NCBI GenBank assembly: GCA_012103315.1
Contig: WLWZ01000012.1
Coordinates: 1 to 64,000 of the forward strand
Source of the DNA: Alphaproteobacteria bacterium
GTDB taxonomy: Bacteria > Pseudomonadota > Alphaproteobacteria > MPNO01 > UBA2964
Reading direction: 5' to 3'
DNA length: 64,000 nt
Below are positions 54,215-63,833 of this stretch, piece after piece (position 1 is the stretch's first letter; each line of letters opens with the position of its first letter). The position numbers and the translations under genes were made by a program. The notes under the pieces were generated by a model that saw only the letters and a list, made by a program, of their open reading frames with translations, was not told the DNA's origin and made no database searches.

Positions 54215-55048
54215 TCAGTGATTTGATTTCGCGACCTGATCAAAGGCCATAAGGTTTTTGAGTAGGGCTTCCATTTGATTTAGGGGCACCATATTAGGAC
54301 CATCGCTCGGAGCTGTATCTGGCTCCTGGTGGGTTTCAATAAAAACTGCGGCAACGCCTATCGCAACCGCTGCTCGCGCCAAAACTGGGACGAACTCCCG
54401 TTGCCCACCACTAGCGGTGCCCTTGCCCCCCGGCTGCTGAACAGAATGGGTTGCGTCAAAGACCACAGGACACCCTGTTTCAGCCATTGCAGGCAAGGAC
54501 CGCATGTCAGAGACAAGCGTGTTGTATCCAAAACTCGTACCCCGTTCGCAAACCATGACATTGTCATTCCCGCTCTCCACTGCTTTCACGACAACGTTCT
54601 CCATATCCCAAGGCGCAAGGAACTGCCCTTTCTTAATATTGAGCGTTTTCCCGGTCTTTGCGGCGGCAACAATAAGATCTGTCTGACGACATAGAAATGC
54701 TGGAATCTGGAGCACGTCAACGGCTTCTGCAACTGGCCCACAATCATCAGGGAGGTGGACATCCGTTACGACAGGACATCCATAAGTCTCGCGAACTTCA
54801 GCAAGGATCGGAAGCCCCTCCTTCATCCCGATACCGCGATTACTTTTCAAGGAAGTACGGTTGGCTTTGTCGAAGGACGTTTTATAGACAAGACCAATAC
54901 CTAGCTTCGCCGTCAATTCTACCAAAGCATGGGACATCTCAAGAGCGTGACTCCTGCCCTCCAGAGCGCACGGCCCAGCGATTAATGCCAAAGGCAGGTC
55001 ATTGCCGACAGTTAAATTGCCGATTGAGATGTGCCGGGGAGTAGCCAT
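54215..55048 (-). CDS. kdsA: 3-deoxy-D-manno-octulosonate 8-phosphate synthase
   Basis: The 277-residue enzyme has [36 protein letters not shown], and the [14 protein letters not shown] region. It condenses phosphoenolpyruvate with arabinose 5-phosphate to make KDO-8-phosphate for lipopolysaccharide. This shows a Gram-negative outer membrane. It lies 46 bases after pyrG and 40 before eno. Confidence 0.96.
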   Translation of the reverse strand: MATPRHISIGNLTVGNDLPLALIAGPCALEGRSHALEMSHALVELTAKLGIGLVYKTSFDKANRTSLKSNRGIGMKEGLPILAEVRETYGCPVVTDVHLPDDCGPVAEAVDVLQIPAFLCRQTDLIVAAAKTGKTLNIKKGQFLAPWDMENVVVKAVESGNDNVMVCERGTSFGYNTLVSDMRSLPAMAETGCPVVFDATHSVQQPGGKGTASGGQREFVPVLARAAVAIGVAAVFIETHQEPDTAPSDGPNMVPLNQMEALLKNLMAFDQVAKSNH

Positions 55049-55094
55049 GGGCTGAATTCACCAAAATAGAACGCGGAACTTGACCACTTTTCTA

Positions 55095-56723
55095 CTAAAC
55101 GAGGCGCGACCGGTCCACTGCCGCTTTAATAAAGGAAGTAAATAATGGATGAGGATCAAATGGTTTGGATTTCAGCTCGGGGTGGAACTGGACACCAACA
55201 AACCATGGGTGATCTGGTAATTCGATAATTTCTGGCAATTCCCCGTCTGGCGAAACACCCGATAAAACTAGTCCAGCCGTCTCAAGCCTGTCTGCATAAT
55301 TAATATTAACTTCGTACCGATGCCGATGTCGTTCTTCGATCATATCCGATCCATAGATTTGATGAACGAGCGTTCCTTCTTTTAGACGACAAGGATAGGC
55401 GCCCAACCGCATCGTACCGCCCAAATCAACATCTGCATCCCGTTGCTCAACGACATCACCCTTTCGCCACTCAGTCAGCAACCCCACGACAGCCTCAGGA
55501 GTTTCGCCGAATTCGGTCGATCCCGCTTTTGGCATACCTGCCAGGTTACGGCAGGCTTCGATAACCGCCATTTGCATGCCGAAACAAATCCCGAAATATG
55601 GCACTTGATGTTCACGTGCGAACCGAACGGCAGCGACCTTTCCCTCCGCGCCACGCTCTCCAAATCCGCCTGGAACCAAGATTCCATCGACGTCTTCGAG
55701 ATGTAGAACAGCGTCCTCACTCTCAAAAATTTCCGAGTCGATCCATCTCATCTCGACGCCAACACTATTAGCGATACCACCGTGGCCAATCGCTTCGGCT
55801 AGAGATTTATAAGCATCAGGCAATTCCGTATATTTACCAACGACCGCAATCGTTACCCTGCCTTCAGGCTGTTTGATGCTATCGACAATTTGAACCCATC
55901 GACTCAAATCAGGTTCGGTTTGAGTCTCGATTCCAAAATGATTGCAGACTTCCACGTCGAAGCCCTGTTCATGGTAGACCAACGGCACTTCATAAATTGT
56001 CCCTACATCAGGGGCCGAAATAACGCGCTCAGGCGCAACATTGCAAAAGAGTGCTATTTTTCTTCGAGCATCCGCAGGAATGGCTCGATCTGACCGGCAC
56101 AATAAAATGTCTGCCTGGATACCCACACTTTGAAGCTCCTTTACAGAATGCTGCGTGGGCTTGGTTTTAACCTCTCCCGCAGCAGATAAATGCGGTAGCA
56201 GCGTTAAATGAATAAACATTGAGCGCTCGCGGCCGAGTTCATTTGCTTTTTGCCGGATCGCCTCAAGAAACGGAAGGCTTTCGATGTCACCAACGGTGCC
56301 ACCGATTTCGCACAAAATGAAATCCGAATCTCCTGTATTGGAGCCAATAAACTCTTTTATGGCATCCGTAACATGCGGAATGACCTGGACTGTTGCGCCC
56401 AAATATTCACCCTGTCGTTCCCGCGACAAAACCGTTGAATAGATTCTGCCCGTCGTGACGTTGTCGCCCTGTCGGGCGGGTACGCCGGTAAACCGTTCGT
56501 AATGCCCGAGGTCCAGATCTGTTTCCGCGCCGTCATCGGTAACGTAGACCTCGCCATGCTGAATAGGGTTCATCGTCCCCGGATCAACGTTGAGATATGG
56601 GTCCAACTTGCGTAGACGAACCTTAAAACCCCTTGCTTGAAGCAAGGCGCCCAATGATGCTGAGGAAATCCCTTTACCAAGGGATGAAACCACGCCACCG
56701 GTAATAAATACAAACCGTGTCAT
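55095..56723 (-). CDS. pyrG: CTP synthase
   Basis: The 542-residue enzyme begins with [14 protein letters not shown] (P-loop), [14 protein letters not shown] and [22 protein letters not shown] in the synthetase half, and GICFGMQ with the catalytic cysteine plus GVQFHPE in the glutamine amidotransferase half. It makes CTP from UTP. The order secG-pyrG-kdsA-eno is conserved in alphaproteobacteria. A strong hairpin lies between it and secG. Confidence 0.97.
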   Translation of the reverse strand: MTRFVFITGGVVSSLGKGISSASLGALLQARGFKVRLRKLDPYLNVDPGTMNPIQHGEVYVTDDGAETDLDLGHYERFTGVPARQGDNVTTGRIYSTVLSRERQGEYLGATVQVIPHVTDAIKEFIGSNTGDSDFILCEIGGTVGDIESLPFLEAIRQKANELGRERSMFIHLTLLPHLSAAGEVKTKPTQHSVKELQSVGIQADILLCRSDRAIPADARRKIALFCNVAPERVISAPDVGTIYEVPLVYHEQGFDVEVCNHFGIETQTEPDLSRWVQIVDSIKQPEGRVTIAVVGKYTELPDAYKSLAEAIGHGGIANSVGVEMRWIDSEIFESEDAVLHLEDVDGILVPGGFGERGAEGKVAAVRFAREHQVPYFGICFGMQMAVIEACRNLAGMPKAGSTEFGETPEAVVGLLTEWRKGDVVEQRDADVDLGGTMRLGAYPCRLKEGTLVHQIYGSDMIEERHRHRYEVNINYADRLETAGLVLSGVSPDGELPEIIELPDHPWFVGVQFHPELKSKPFDPHPLFTSFIKAAVDRSRLV

Positions 56724-56765
56724 GGACCCCGACTTTATAGCAGTTGTTCCGATAGCCCAATGGCA

Positions 56766-56791
56766 AAGAGACGGCAGAAATGCCGCCTCTT
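56766..56791. other. Strong 11-bp hairpin between secG and pyrG
   Basis: AAGAGACGGCA (56766-56776), loop GAAA, TGCCGCCTCTT (56781-56791) pair over 11 bp, with one mismatch on the plus strand that becomes a G-U pair in the minus-strand RNA. It lies 22 bases past the secG stop. There is no T-run, so it may act as a processing or stabilising hairpin, or a rho-assisted terminator. Confidence 0.5.
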
Positions 56792-56812
56792 AGAGAGTGA
56801 TTCGGATTTTCT

Positions 56813-57130
56813 CTATTTTGCGAGTGGGACTGTCGGCCCTGTGGGCTTCGCTGGCGCAGTTTTTTCTGCCGGTGTATCAACGATCGAGCGTGCCGGTCCT
56901 TGTCCAGTATTTCCTGCCAAAATCGCAAGGAATAAACTGGTCCCAATAAAACATGCGGCGATTATTCCCGTCGCCTTAGTCAACAAGTTCCCAGACCCAC
57001 GTGCAGAAACCAGTCCACCCATAGTGCCGCCGCCGATGCCCAGCGCACCGCCTTCGCTTTTTTGTAGTAATACGACAATCACCAAGGCGATCGCCAAAAT
57101 CAGATGAATTAACAGTAGTACCGTTTCCAA
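56813..57130 (-). CDS. secG: Preprotein translocase subunit SecG
   Basis: The 105-residue protein has two membrane helices (VLLLIHLILAIALVIVVLLQ and GIIAACFIGTSLFLAILAG) separated by the SecG loop with GGALGIGGGTMGGLVSARG, then a Pro/Ala/Lys-rich tail. SecG joins SecYE in the translocon. It lies between tpiA and pyrG as in many alphaproteobacteria. Confidence 0.93.
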   Translation of the reverse strand: METVLLLIHLILAIALVIVVLLQKSEGGALGIGGGTMGGLVSARGSGNLLTKATGIIAACFIGTSLFLAILAGNTGQGPARSIVDTPAEKTAPAKPTGPTVPLAK

Positions 57131-57160
57131 AGGATTGCCCTTCCCTGGACCGAAATTGAT

Positions 57161-57182
57161 TTACCTGTACGTATATAGGTAA
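57161..57182. promoter_or_regulatory. 6-bp inverted repeat upstream of secG
   Basis: TTACCT (57161-57166) and AGGTAA (57177-57182) flank a 10-base AT-rich spacer, about 30 bases before the secG start. The spacing and position would suit an operator at a secG promoter. Weak evidence. Confidence 0.25.
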
Positions 57183-57260
57183 CGCGAGCGCTTCTTTTAG
57201 TCCTGCTTAGGGTCCTTTGACCAGCGGAATTTCAGACTATTTCTAAAACACCCATCAAAA

Positions 57261-58001
57261 CTATACGCTGGTACAGATCGCCCAAAAGTCTTCAACCTTA
57301 AGGCTCGCACCGCCGACAAGCCCCCCATTTACATTATCAACCGCAAGAATTTCACGTGCGTTCCCTGGATTCATTGACCCACCGTATAGAAGACGAAACT
57401 CAGCACGATCAGGAAACCGTGCAACGAGAAGCGCCCGCATATAATCATGAACCTCTGAAATTTGATCGATCGTCGGCGTCAAACCCGTGCCGATTGCCCA
57501 AACTGGTTCATAAGCCACAACAGTGTTCTCTGCGGTTGCCCCGTCAGGAACTGATTGTGAAACCTGAGTTTCAACGATCGATAGGGTTTCTTCAGACTCC
57601 CGTTGAGCCAAGGTCTCTCCGACACAAATCACCGCGGTCAAATCGTTCTCATGCGCAACAATTGCCTTAGATACGACCAATGAGTCACTTTCTCGATGAT
57701 CGGCACGTCGTTCGGAATGTCCTACTATTACGCATTTGCAGCCGGCATCTGCCAACATTGCAGCGCTGATATCCCCGGTATGTGCGCCGGAACCTTCCGC
57801 GTGACAGTCCTGGGCGCCGAGCGCGATCGGAGATCCTTCTATTACCTCAGCAACCGGACGCAAAGTTACGAATGGGGGACACACCAGCATATCACAACCG
57901 GGATCTCTCTCGGCTCTTTGCTCCATCAGCCCCGCCACTAATGCAGTTGCTTCTGAGCGTAACGTATTCATTTTCCAGTTGCCGGCAATTAGAGGTCTCA
58001 T
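57261..58001 (-). CDS. tpiA: Triosephosphate isomerase
   Basis: The 246-residue enzyme begins with AGNWKMN (catalytic lysine), has VGHSERR with the catalytic histidine, AYEPVWAIGTG with the catalytic glutamate, and LYGGSMNP for phosphate binding. It interconverts dihydroxyacetone phosphate and glyceraldehyde 3-phosphate. It is divergent from ppiD and precedes secG on the minus strand. Confidence 0.97.
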   Translation of the reverse strand: MRPLIAGNWKMNTLRSEATALVAGLMEQRAERDPGCDMLVCPPFVTLRPVAEVIEGSPIALGAQDCHAEGSGAHTGDISAAMLADAGCKCVIVGHSERRADHRESDSLVVSKAIVAHENDLTAVICVGETLAQRESEETLSIVETQVSQSVPDGATAENTVVAYEPVWAIGTGLTPTIDQISEVHDYMRALLVARFPDRAEFRLLYGGSMNPGNAREILAVDNVNGGLVGGASLKVEDFWAICTSV

Positions 58002-58184
58002 ACAAACACGCCTTCAATAAAAACCAAATCAGTCCATCGCTATTTATCACATGCACCGAATGACACCAAGCAACCGGAATAAAACGATTTATTGTTTATT
58101 GCAGCACCAGTCCCCAGTTTCTATTATGCGCGCCACATTGAGTGGGTTCAGCGCTCACAGCAAGCAAATCAACAAGGCGTCGAT

Positions 58185-60077
58185 ATGATTGAGATGATGC
58201 GTACCAAAGCAGCTTCATGGGTTGCCAAAATTTTAGCGGGTCTCCTGATACTCTCTTTTGCGGTTTGGGGAATTGGTGACGTTGTTCGTGGCCCCGTTAT
58301 TGGTGATGTTGTTGCCGAAGTCGGCGGCACTGAAATCAGCCGCACCGAACTAAACAATCAAGTACGACGGTTGTTATCAGTCATGCGCCGCCAACTCGGA
58401 AGTAATTTCGACGCGCAACAGGCAACACAGCTAGGGCTCATAGATCAAACGGTCGACCAGTTGGTTAACTCGCGCTTGTTATCACTCGAATCCTTTAAGT
58501 TTGGTTTGGGTGCGGGAGAAGATTTGATACGTCAAACGATTTTAAGTGACCGGCGTTTTCAAACAGCTGGCGGTCAATTTGATCGTGTTGCCTATCAGCG
58601 CTTTCTCCAAACGGAAGATTTATCAGAGCAACGATATGTCGAGCTGCTCCGACAGGAAATTACCCAGAGCCAGGTAACCAACGCCTTAAGGACATCGGCT
58701 CATACGCCCAAGGCTTTGTTGAATACCGTTTATAAATATCGAAACGAACAACGCGTCGCAGAAATCGTAAAGATACCGTACGGCAATGCCTCCGATGTCC
58801 GGACCCCTAACCAAGGGGAGCTGATTGAGTTTCATAAAAAAAACCCAGCGAGGTTTACTACGCCCGAATATCGCCGGGTTACGGCAATTTTCCTCGACCC
58901 AACCGAAGTTGCAAAAGAACTAACGCCATCGTCCGACCGTATTAAACAAGAATACGAATACCGCAGAGAAACGCTAACGGTTCCTGAACGCCGAGCGCTG
59001 GAACAGGTTCTCTTCCAAGATGAGGCAAAAGCAAAAACATTTTCAGATCTGGCTAAATCCGGCAGGGCATTTAATGTAGCCGCCAAGGAAATTACAAAGA
59101 CCACTCCGAATGACCTTGGCAATCTTCGGAAACAGGATTTACCGCCGCAAGTCGGAGAAGCTGCGTTCGGGCTTTCAGTTAATGGTGTCACCTCGCCAAT
59201 AAAGACGGCCCTAGGCTGGCATGTCGTTCATGTAAAAAAAATCGAACCAGGCCGTACGCCGACGTTTGATTCCCTTAAAGCAGAAATAAAGCGCGATGTA
59301 TCTCGTGAGATGGCGGTCGACAACATCGTAAAGTTGACTGGTAAACTTAATGATGCTTTGGCAGGTGGCGCAAGCCTTGAAGTGGCCGCCTCTACGGTCT
59401 CAGCAAAAGTTCTTAAATTCACTGCCGTGGATTCAACAGGAAATGGGCCTAATGGCAAACCGGTTAACGGACTTCCCAAATCACCCCTTTTTATTGAAAA
59501 AATTGCTTCGACCCCCAAGGGTGAAACGACGAACGTTGAAGAGACCCAAAAAGGTGGATTCTTTGTTCTCAAAGTTGAATCTATTACTGCCCCAAAACTT
59601 AAACCACTAAGCGCAGTTCAAAACCAAATCGTCGATATTTGGAAGCAAAGCCAGGTGCGTGACGTCACCAAAAAGAAAGCCGAAACCCTTCAAAAAGCAG
59701 CACAAAATGGCGTTGGCCTGTTGGCTGCAAGTAAAACTGGCGATTATACGACAAAAACCAGTAAACCTGTTTCTAGGTTTATCAAACCGCAAGGATCTAT
59801 TGTTTCTGATTCTCTTCTTGGAACCTTGTTCAACGCCAAGAAAGGTGATGTCGTTATTGCCGCGTCAAATGACGGCTATTCTATTGCCGAAATAAAGCAA
59901 GTTATTGTCGCAGTGCCGGGCAAAAACAAAGCTGAAGAAGATTCATTGTCGACACAGTTAAAGAATGTCGTATCCGCTGACGCCGTTGCTCAATACCTTG
60001 CTGCTTTACGCAAAACCTATCCTGTATCAGTGGATCGAAACGCGGTCACTCTCGCGGTTACAGGCCGCGCCTATTGA
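58185..60077 (+). CDS. ppiD: Periplasmic peptidyl-prolyl isomerase/chaperone PpiD
   Basis: The 630-residue protein has one N-terminal membrane anchor (AKILAGLLILSFAVWGIGDVV), a SurA-like N-terminal chaperone domain with VGGTEISRTELNNQVRRL, and a parvulin domain around residues 240-370 (ALEQVLFQDE, then GLSVNGVTSPIKTALGWHVVHV). It helps proteins leaving the Sec translocon to fold. ATG 58185 with AAGG 7 bases upstream is chosen over a TTG at 58092. Its stop overlaps the trpE start (TGATG). Confidence 0.93.
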   Translation: MIEMMRTKAASWVAKILAGLLILSFAVWGIGDVVRGPVIGDVVAEVGGTEISRTELNNQVRRLLSVMRRQLGSNFDAQQATQLGLIDQTVDQLVNSRLLSLESFKFGLGAGEDLIRQTILSDRRFQTAGGQFDRVAYQRFLQTEDLSEQRYVELLRQEITQSQVTNALRTSAHTPKALLNTVYKYRNEQRVAEIVKIPYGNASDVRTPNQGELIEFHKKNPARFTTPEYRRVTAIFLDPTEVAKELTPSSDRIKQEYEYRRETLTVPERRALEQVLFQDEAKAKTFSDLAKSGRAFNVAAKEITKTTPNDLGNLRKQDLPPQVGEAAFGLSVNGVTSPIKTALGWHVVHVKKIEPGRTPTFDSLKAEIKRDVSREMAVDNIVKLTGKLNDALAGGASLEVAASTVSAKVLKFTAVDSTGNGPNGKPVNGLPKSPLFIEKIASTPKGETTNVEETQKGGFFVLKVESITAPKLKPLSAVQNQIVDIWKQSQVRDVTKKKAETLQKAAQNGVGLLAASKTGDYTTKTSKPVSRFIKPQGSIVSDSLLGTLFNAKKGDVVIAASNDGYSIAEIKQVIVAVPGKNKAEEDSLSTQLKNVVSADAVAQYLAALRKTYPVSVDRNAVTLAVTGRAY

Positions 60078-61591
60078 TGAATATCGAGCCTTCTTTCGAG
60101 GCCTTTGAGAAAACGTACCTCGCGGGCCAGGCACAAGTTGCCTGGACAACTCTTGTTGCCGACCTGGAAACGCCAGTCTCAGCAATGCTTAAAATAGCCG
60201 AGGATTTACCCAACAGCTTTCTTCTCGAATCTGTAGAAGGCGGTGCGACACGCGGCAGATATTCAATCATCGGCTTGCGCCCAGATATAATTTGGCGCTG
60301 CAATGGTAATCAGGCTGAAATCAACCACGCCGCGATTAGCGACGACAACGCCTTTGAACCCTGCGATCAAAGTGCTCTCGACTCGCTCCGGCAACTGGTA
60401 GAAGCCTCACGTATCGATTTACCAGAACATTTGCCACCTATGGCGGCCGGGCTCGTCGGTTATCTCGGTTATGATACCGTTGCACTGATCGAGGACATCC
60501 CGTCAACCCGGCCCGATGCCCTTGGCACGCCCGATGGTCTCTTTATTCGTCCCACAATCATGGCAATCTTTGATCTGGTCAAAGACACGGTCACTGTGGT
60601 CACCCCGATCCGACATGACCAAGCCATCACCTCGCAAGCGGCGTTTAATGCAGCGCAAAGCCGACTGCAGGATGTTGTCGTGGATTTTGACAATAAACTT
60701 CCTCACCAGCAGGCGGGAGCGGGAGCGACGTCATTGCCTGCTCCTATTTCAAATACGCCTGTCGACCGGTACAAAGAAATCGTCCGTAAAGCGAAAGAAT
60801 ATGTTTTTGCCGGAGATATATTTCAGGTCGTTCTTTCACAACGGTTTCGGGTCCCGTTCACACTCCCCCCCTTCTCTCTTTACCGGGCATTACGGAGAAC
60901 CAATCCTTCGCCCTTTTTGTTCTTTTTGAACTTTGGTGAATTTTCTGTTGTCGGATCTAGCCCAGAGATTCTTGTTCGCCTCCGGGATGGCAAAGTAACG
61001 TTGCGGCCACTCGCAGGTACTCGTGGACGCGGTAGTACGACAGCCGAGGATAATGCGCTGGCTGACGAGTTACTCGCCGACGAAAAAGAATGCGCCGAAC
61101 ATTTGATGCTGCTGGATTTGGGGCGGAATGATGTCGGTCGCGTGGCAAAGATCGGTAGCGTCAATGTGACTGAAAAAATGGTCATCGAACGCTATTCGCA
61201 CGTCATGCATATCGTTTCCAATGTGGAGGGCGAGATCGACGAGAAACATGATGCGATGGATGCTCTTGCCGGTGGATTTCCAGCCGGTACCGTTTCGGGC
61301 GCACCGAAAATTCGCGCAATGGAAATAATCGACGAACTTGAAGCTGAAAAACGTGGGATTTACGCGGGCACTGTTGGCTATTTTTCTGCTAATGGCTCGA
61401 TGGACACCTGCATTGTTCTACGCACGGCAGTCGTCAAAGATGGTACAATGTATGTGCAGTCAGGAGCCGGCATTGTCGCCGACAGCGATCCTGACAGCGA
61501 ACATCAAGAATGCATCAATAAAGCCCAGGCCCTCGTCCGCGCAGCAGAAGAAGCGGTCCGATATGCGGGGGAAGCCGGCAATCAGCTCTGA
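60077..61591 (+). CDS. trpE: Anthranilate synthase component I
   Basis: The 504-residue protein has the tryptophan-feedback motif LLES near residue 37 followed by RGRYSIIG, and the chorismate-binding domain with FQVVLSQRF, LRPLAGTRGRG, DEKECAEHLMLLDLGRND, GGFPAGTVSGAPK and QSGAGIVADSD. It makes anthranilate from chorismate with TrpG. The ATG overlaps the ppiD stop as TGATG, so translation may be coupled. There is no leader or attenuator directly before it. Its 3' end overlaps the convergent GNAT gene by 10 bases. Confidence 0.96.
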   Translation: MNIEPSFEAFEKTYLAGQAQVAWTTLVADLETPVSAMLKIAEDLPNSFLLESVEGGATRGRYSIIGLRPDIIWRCNGNQAEINHAAISDDNAFEPCDQSALDSLRQLVEASRIDLPEHLPPMAAGLVGYLGYDTVALIEDIPSTRPDALGTPDGLFIRPTIMAIFDLVKDTVTVVTPIRHDQAITSQAAFNAAQSRLQDVVVDFDNKLPHQQAGAGATSLPAPISNTPVDRYKEIVRKAKEYVFAGDIFQVVLSQRFRVPFTLPPFSLYRALRRTNPSPFLFFLNFGEFSVVGSSPEILVRLRDGKVTLRPLAGTRGRGSTTAEDNALADELLADEKECAEHLMLLDLGRNDVGRVAKIGSVNVTEKMVIERYSHVMHIVSNVEGEIDEKHDAMDALAGGFPAGTVSGAPKIRAMEIIDELEAEKRGIYAGTVGYFSANGSMDTCIVLRTAVVKDGTMYVQSGAGIVADSDPDSEHQECINKAQALVRAAEEAVRYAGEAGNQL

Positions 61592-62085
61592 TCCATCAAC
61601 ACGACAGATTGATCTGCCTGAGCCTCCGGAACCGACCAGTACTTTTTTAGCAGTTCCTGTGTCAGTTTATCGCTCTGTGCCATAAACCCATGATCTTCGT
61701 AAAACTGAATAGCCCAGGCTGCCGCTGCCCAGGTACCCACCAGTATTGGCAGCGCGGTCCTTTTCCGGAGGTCGGAAATCAATTGACTGCCGATCCCCCG
61801 TCGTCTCGCTTGCGTTCGAACATAGGCGTGCCGGATCAACAAAACGTCTTGAACTGGCTGTGCACCCATAACGCCCATAACAATGTTTTCCTCGTTTAAA
61901 ACCATTCTGAAAGAAACACCCGTGTTGATTTCGCGTTGGAGTTCTGTGGCAGACATATATGGGTCGTGCCAGCAATCTTCGGGAATTATGCCTTTATATG
62001 CAGTCGCCGCGTCATTGATAACGTCTAGTACTGCAACAAAGTTTTCTTCTTCATAATCTCTAATCATAGAGCCACTGATAATCAT
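61582..62085 (-). CDS. GNAT-family N-acetyltransferase
   Basis: The 167-residue protein has the GNAT core: IVMGVMGAQPVQDVLLIRHAYV (strands beta 4-5 with motif A), then RTQARRRGIGSQLISDL with the acetyl-CoA pyrophosphate loop (RRRGIGS) and a closing WAIQFYEDHGFM (motif B). The acceptor substrate is unknown. It is on the strand opposite to its neighbours and separates trpE from trpGDC. The ATG at 62085 is used; ATG 62067 is also possible. Confidence 0.85.
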   Translation of the reverse strand: MIISGSMIRDYEEENFVAVLDVINDAATAYKGIIPEDCWHDPYMSATELQREINTGVSFRMVLNEENIVMGVMGAQPVQDVLLIRHAYVRTQARRRGIGSQLISDLRKRTALPILVGTWAAAAWAIQFYEDHGFMAQSDKLTQELLKKYWSVPEAQADQSVVLMDQS

Positions 62086-62205
62086 TCAAGTCATGCGTCG
62101 TTTCATGTAGGACGATCAAATTCCACTCTTCAGCTTGCTTTCGCTGTCTTTTCAGACCTGTTATAAGATGTTAATCGGCACAAGGTCTCATGTTAAGTAT
62201 TTGAA

Positions 62206-62793
62206 ATGCTGCTCTTAATAGACAATTACGACAGCTTTACCTACAACTTGGTTCACTATTTGGGTGAACTCGGTGCTGAAACAGCTGTGTATCGCAATGA
62301 TGCCCTATCAGTGGATGACGCCTTGGCATTGGAACCTGAAGCAATCGTTTTATCTCCTGGTCCTTGCGACCCTGATCAAGCGGGAATTTGTGTAGAACTT
62401 ATAAAAATGACCGACGGCAAGATCCCAACATTAGGCGTATGCCTTGGCCACCAATCAATTGCCCAGGCCTTTGGCGCAGATATCATCAGAGCTAGTACGC
62501 CAGTCCATGGAAAGCCCAGCAAAATTAGCCACGATGGATTGGGCTTGTTTCATGGGTTACCCAAAGAATTTGAAGCAATTCGATACCATTCTTTGACAGT
62601 TGATCCAGATACGATGCCGGACACGCTAGCAATCAATGCCAAAACAAACGACAAGGTGGTTATGGGAATTTCTCATAATCAATGGCCTGTCTATGGCGTA
62701 CAATTTCACCCGGAGAGTATTGATACCGAGCACGGTCATACTATTTTGGGAAATTTTCTTAATTTATCTCGGCAATGGAGGAACGCGGCATGA
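62206..62793 (+). CDS. trpG: Anthranilate synthase component II (glutamine amidotransferase)
   Basis: The 195-residue amidotransferase has LLIDNYDSFTYNLVHYL, the catalytic GVCLGHQSIAQAFG, and GVQFHPESI with the catalytic histidine and glutamate. It supplies ammonia to TrpE and may also serve aminodeoxychorismate synthase (PabA role). It starts after a 120-base gap with a possible -10 box (TATAAG, 62162-62167) and overlaps trpD. Confidence 0.95.
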   Translation: MLLLIDNYDSFTYNLVHYLGELGAETAVYRNDALSVDDALALEPEAIVLSPGPCDPDQAGICVELIKMTDGKIPTLGVCLGHQSIAQAFGADIIRASTPVHGKPSKISHDGLGLFHGLPKEFEAIRYHSLTVDPDTMPDTLAINAKTNDKVVMGISHNQWPVYGVQFHPESIDTEHGHTILGNFLNLSRQWRNAA

Positions 62794-63833
62794 ATAACGC
62801 CGCCGAAGGGATTAAGCCCCTTCTAAACAAAGTCGCAGGTGGTCAAGCACTGAGCGAACCTGAAGCAGAAAAGGCATTCGACATAATCATGTCGGGTGAC
62901 GCAACACCTTCACAAATAGGTGCCTTTCTGATGGCGCTACGTGTACGAGGCGAAACGGTCGACGAGATTACCGCCGCGGCCCGCATTATGAGATCAAAAG
63001 CCTTGATGATCTCCGCTCCGAAAAACGCCATAGATGTTGTTGGTACAGGTGGCGACGCCAGCGGAACACTTAATATCTCCACGGGTTCCGCTATTGTGGT
63101 CGCTGGTTGCGGCGTTCCAATAGCGAAACACGGTAATCGTGCCCTATCCTCACGGGCTGGTGCGGCAGATGTTCTTGGTGCTCTCGGCGTCAATATCGAC
63201 TGCGACATGCCTCTAATTGAAAAATCCATCCGAGAGGCCGGTATCGGCTTCATGATGGCGCCGAGACATCACAGTGCGACCCGCCACGTAGCCGGGCCTC
63301 GCGTAGAACTTGCTACCCGCACGATATTCAACATTCTCGGCCCACTGTCGAACCCGGCAGGTGTGAACAGGCTTCTTGTTGGCGTATTTGCCAAAGAATG
63401 GGTGGAGCCCATGGCGGAAGTGCTCGGTAAACTCGGCGCTGAAAAAGCATGGGTAATTCATGGCTCAGACGGGATTGATGAGTTGACCACCACGGGTCCT
63501 TCATATGTTTCGGCGTACGAAAATGGCAAGGTTACAAACTTCGAAGTATCGCCAAAGGATGCCGGCATCCCATTCTCCAAATCAGAAGACCTTAAAGGTG
63601 GTGACGCTAAAGAAAATGCCAAAGCCATGACTGCTATGTTGAGCGGAGAAAAGGGAGCCTTCCGCGATATCGTCATATACACTGCCGCCGCCGCCTTGAT
63701 TGTCGCCGACAAAGCCGGTGACCTCAAAGAAGGAGCAGGCATTGCCGCCGATGCAATCGATAGCGGCAAGGCCCAGAAAGCCCTTGATACGATGGTCAGC
63801 GTTACTAACGAAGGTAATAGCTCGGCGGCCTGA
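62790..63833 (+). CDS. trpD: Anthranilate phosphoribosyltransferase
   Basis: The 347-residue enzyme has the PRPP-binding VGTGGDASGTLNIST, KHGNRALSSRAGAADVLGALG and FMMAPRHHSATRHVAGPR with FNILGPLSNP. It adds phosphoribose to anthranilate. ATG 62790 overlaps the trpG stop (ATGA) and has GGAGG 8 bases upstream; an ATG at 62775 lies inside that site and is rejected. Its stop overlaps trpC (TGATG). Confidence 0.97.
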   Translation: MNNAAEGIKPLLNKVAGGQALSEPEAEKAFDIIMSGDATPSQIGAFLMALRVRGETVDEITAAARIMRSKALMISAPKNAIDVVGTGGDASGTLNISTGSAIVVAGCGVPIAKHGNRALSSRAGAADVLGALGVNIDCDMPLIEKSIREAGIGFMMAPRHHSATRHVAGPRVELATRTIFNILGPLSNPAGVNRLLVGVFAKEWVEPMAEVLGKLGAEKAWVIHGSDGIDELTTTGPSYVSAYENGKVTNFEVSPKDAGIPFSKSEDLKGGDAKENAKAMTAMLSGEKGAFRDIVIYTAAAALIVADKAGDLKEGAGIAADAIDSGKAQKALDTMVSVTNEGNSSAA

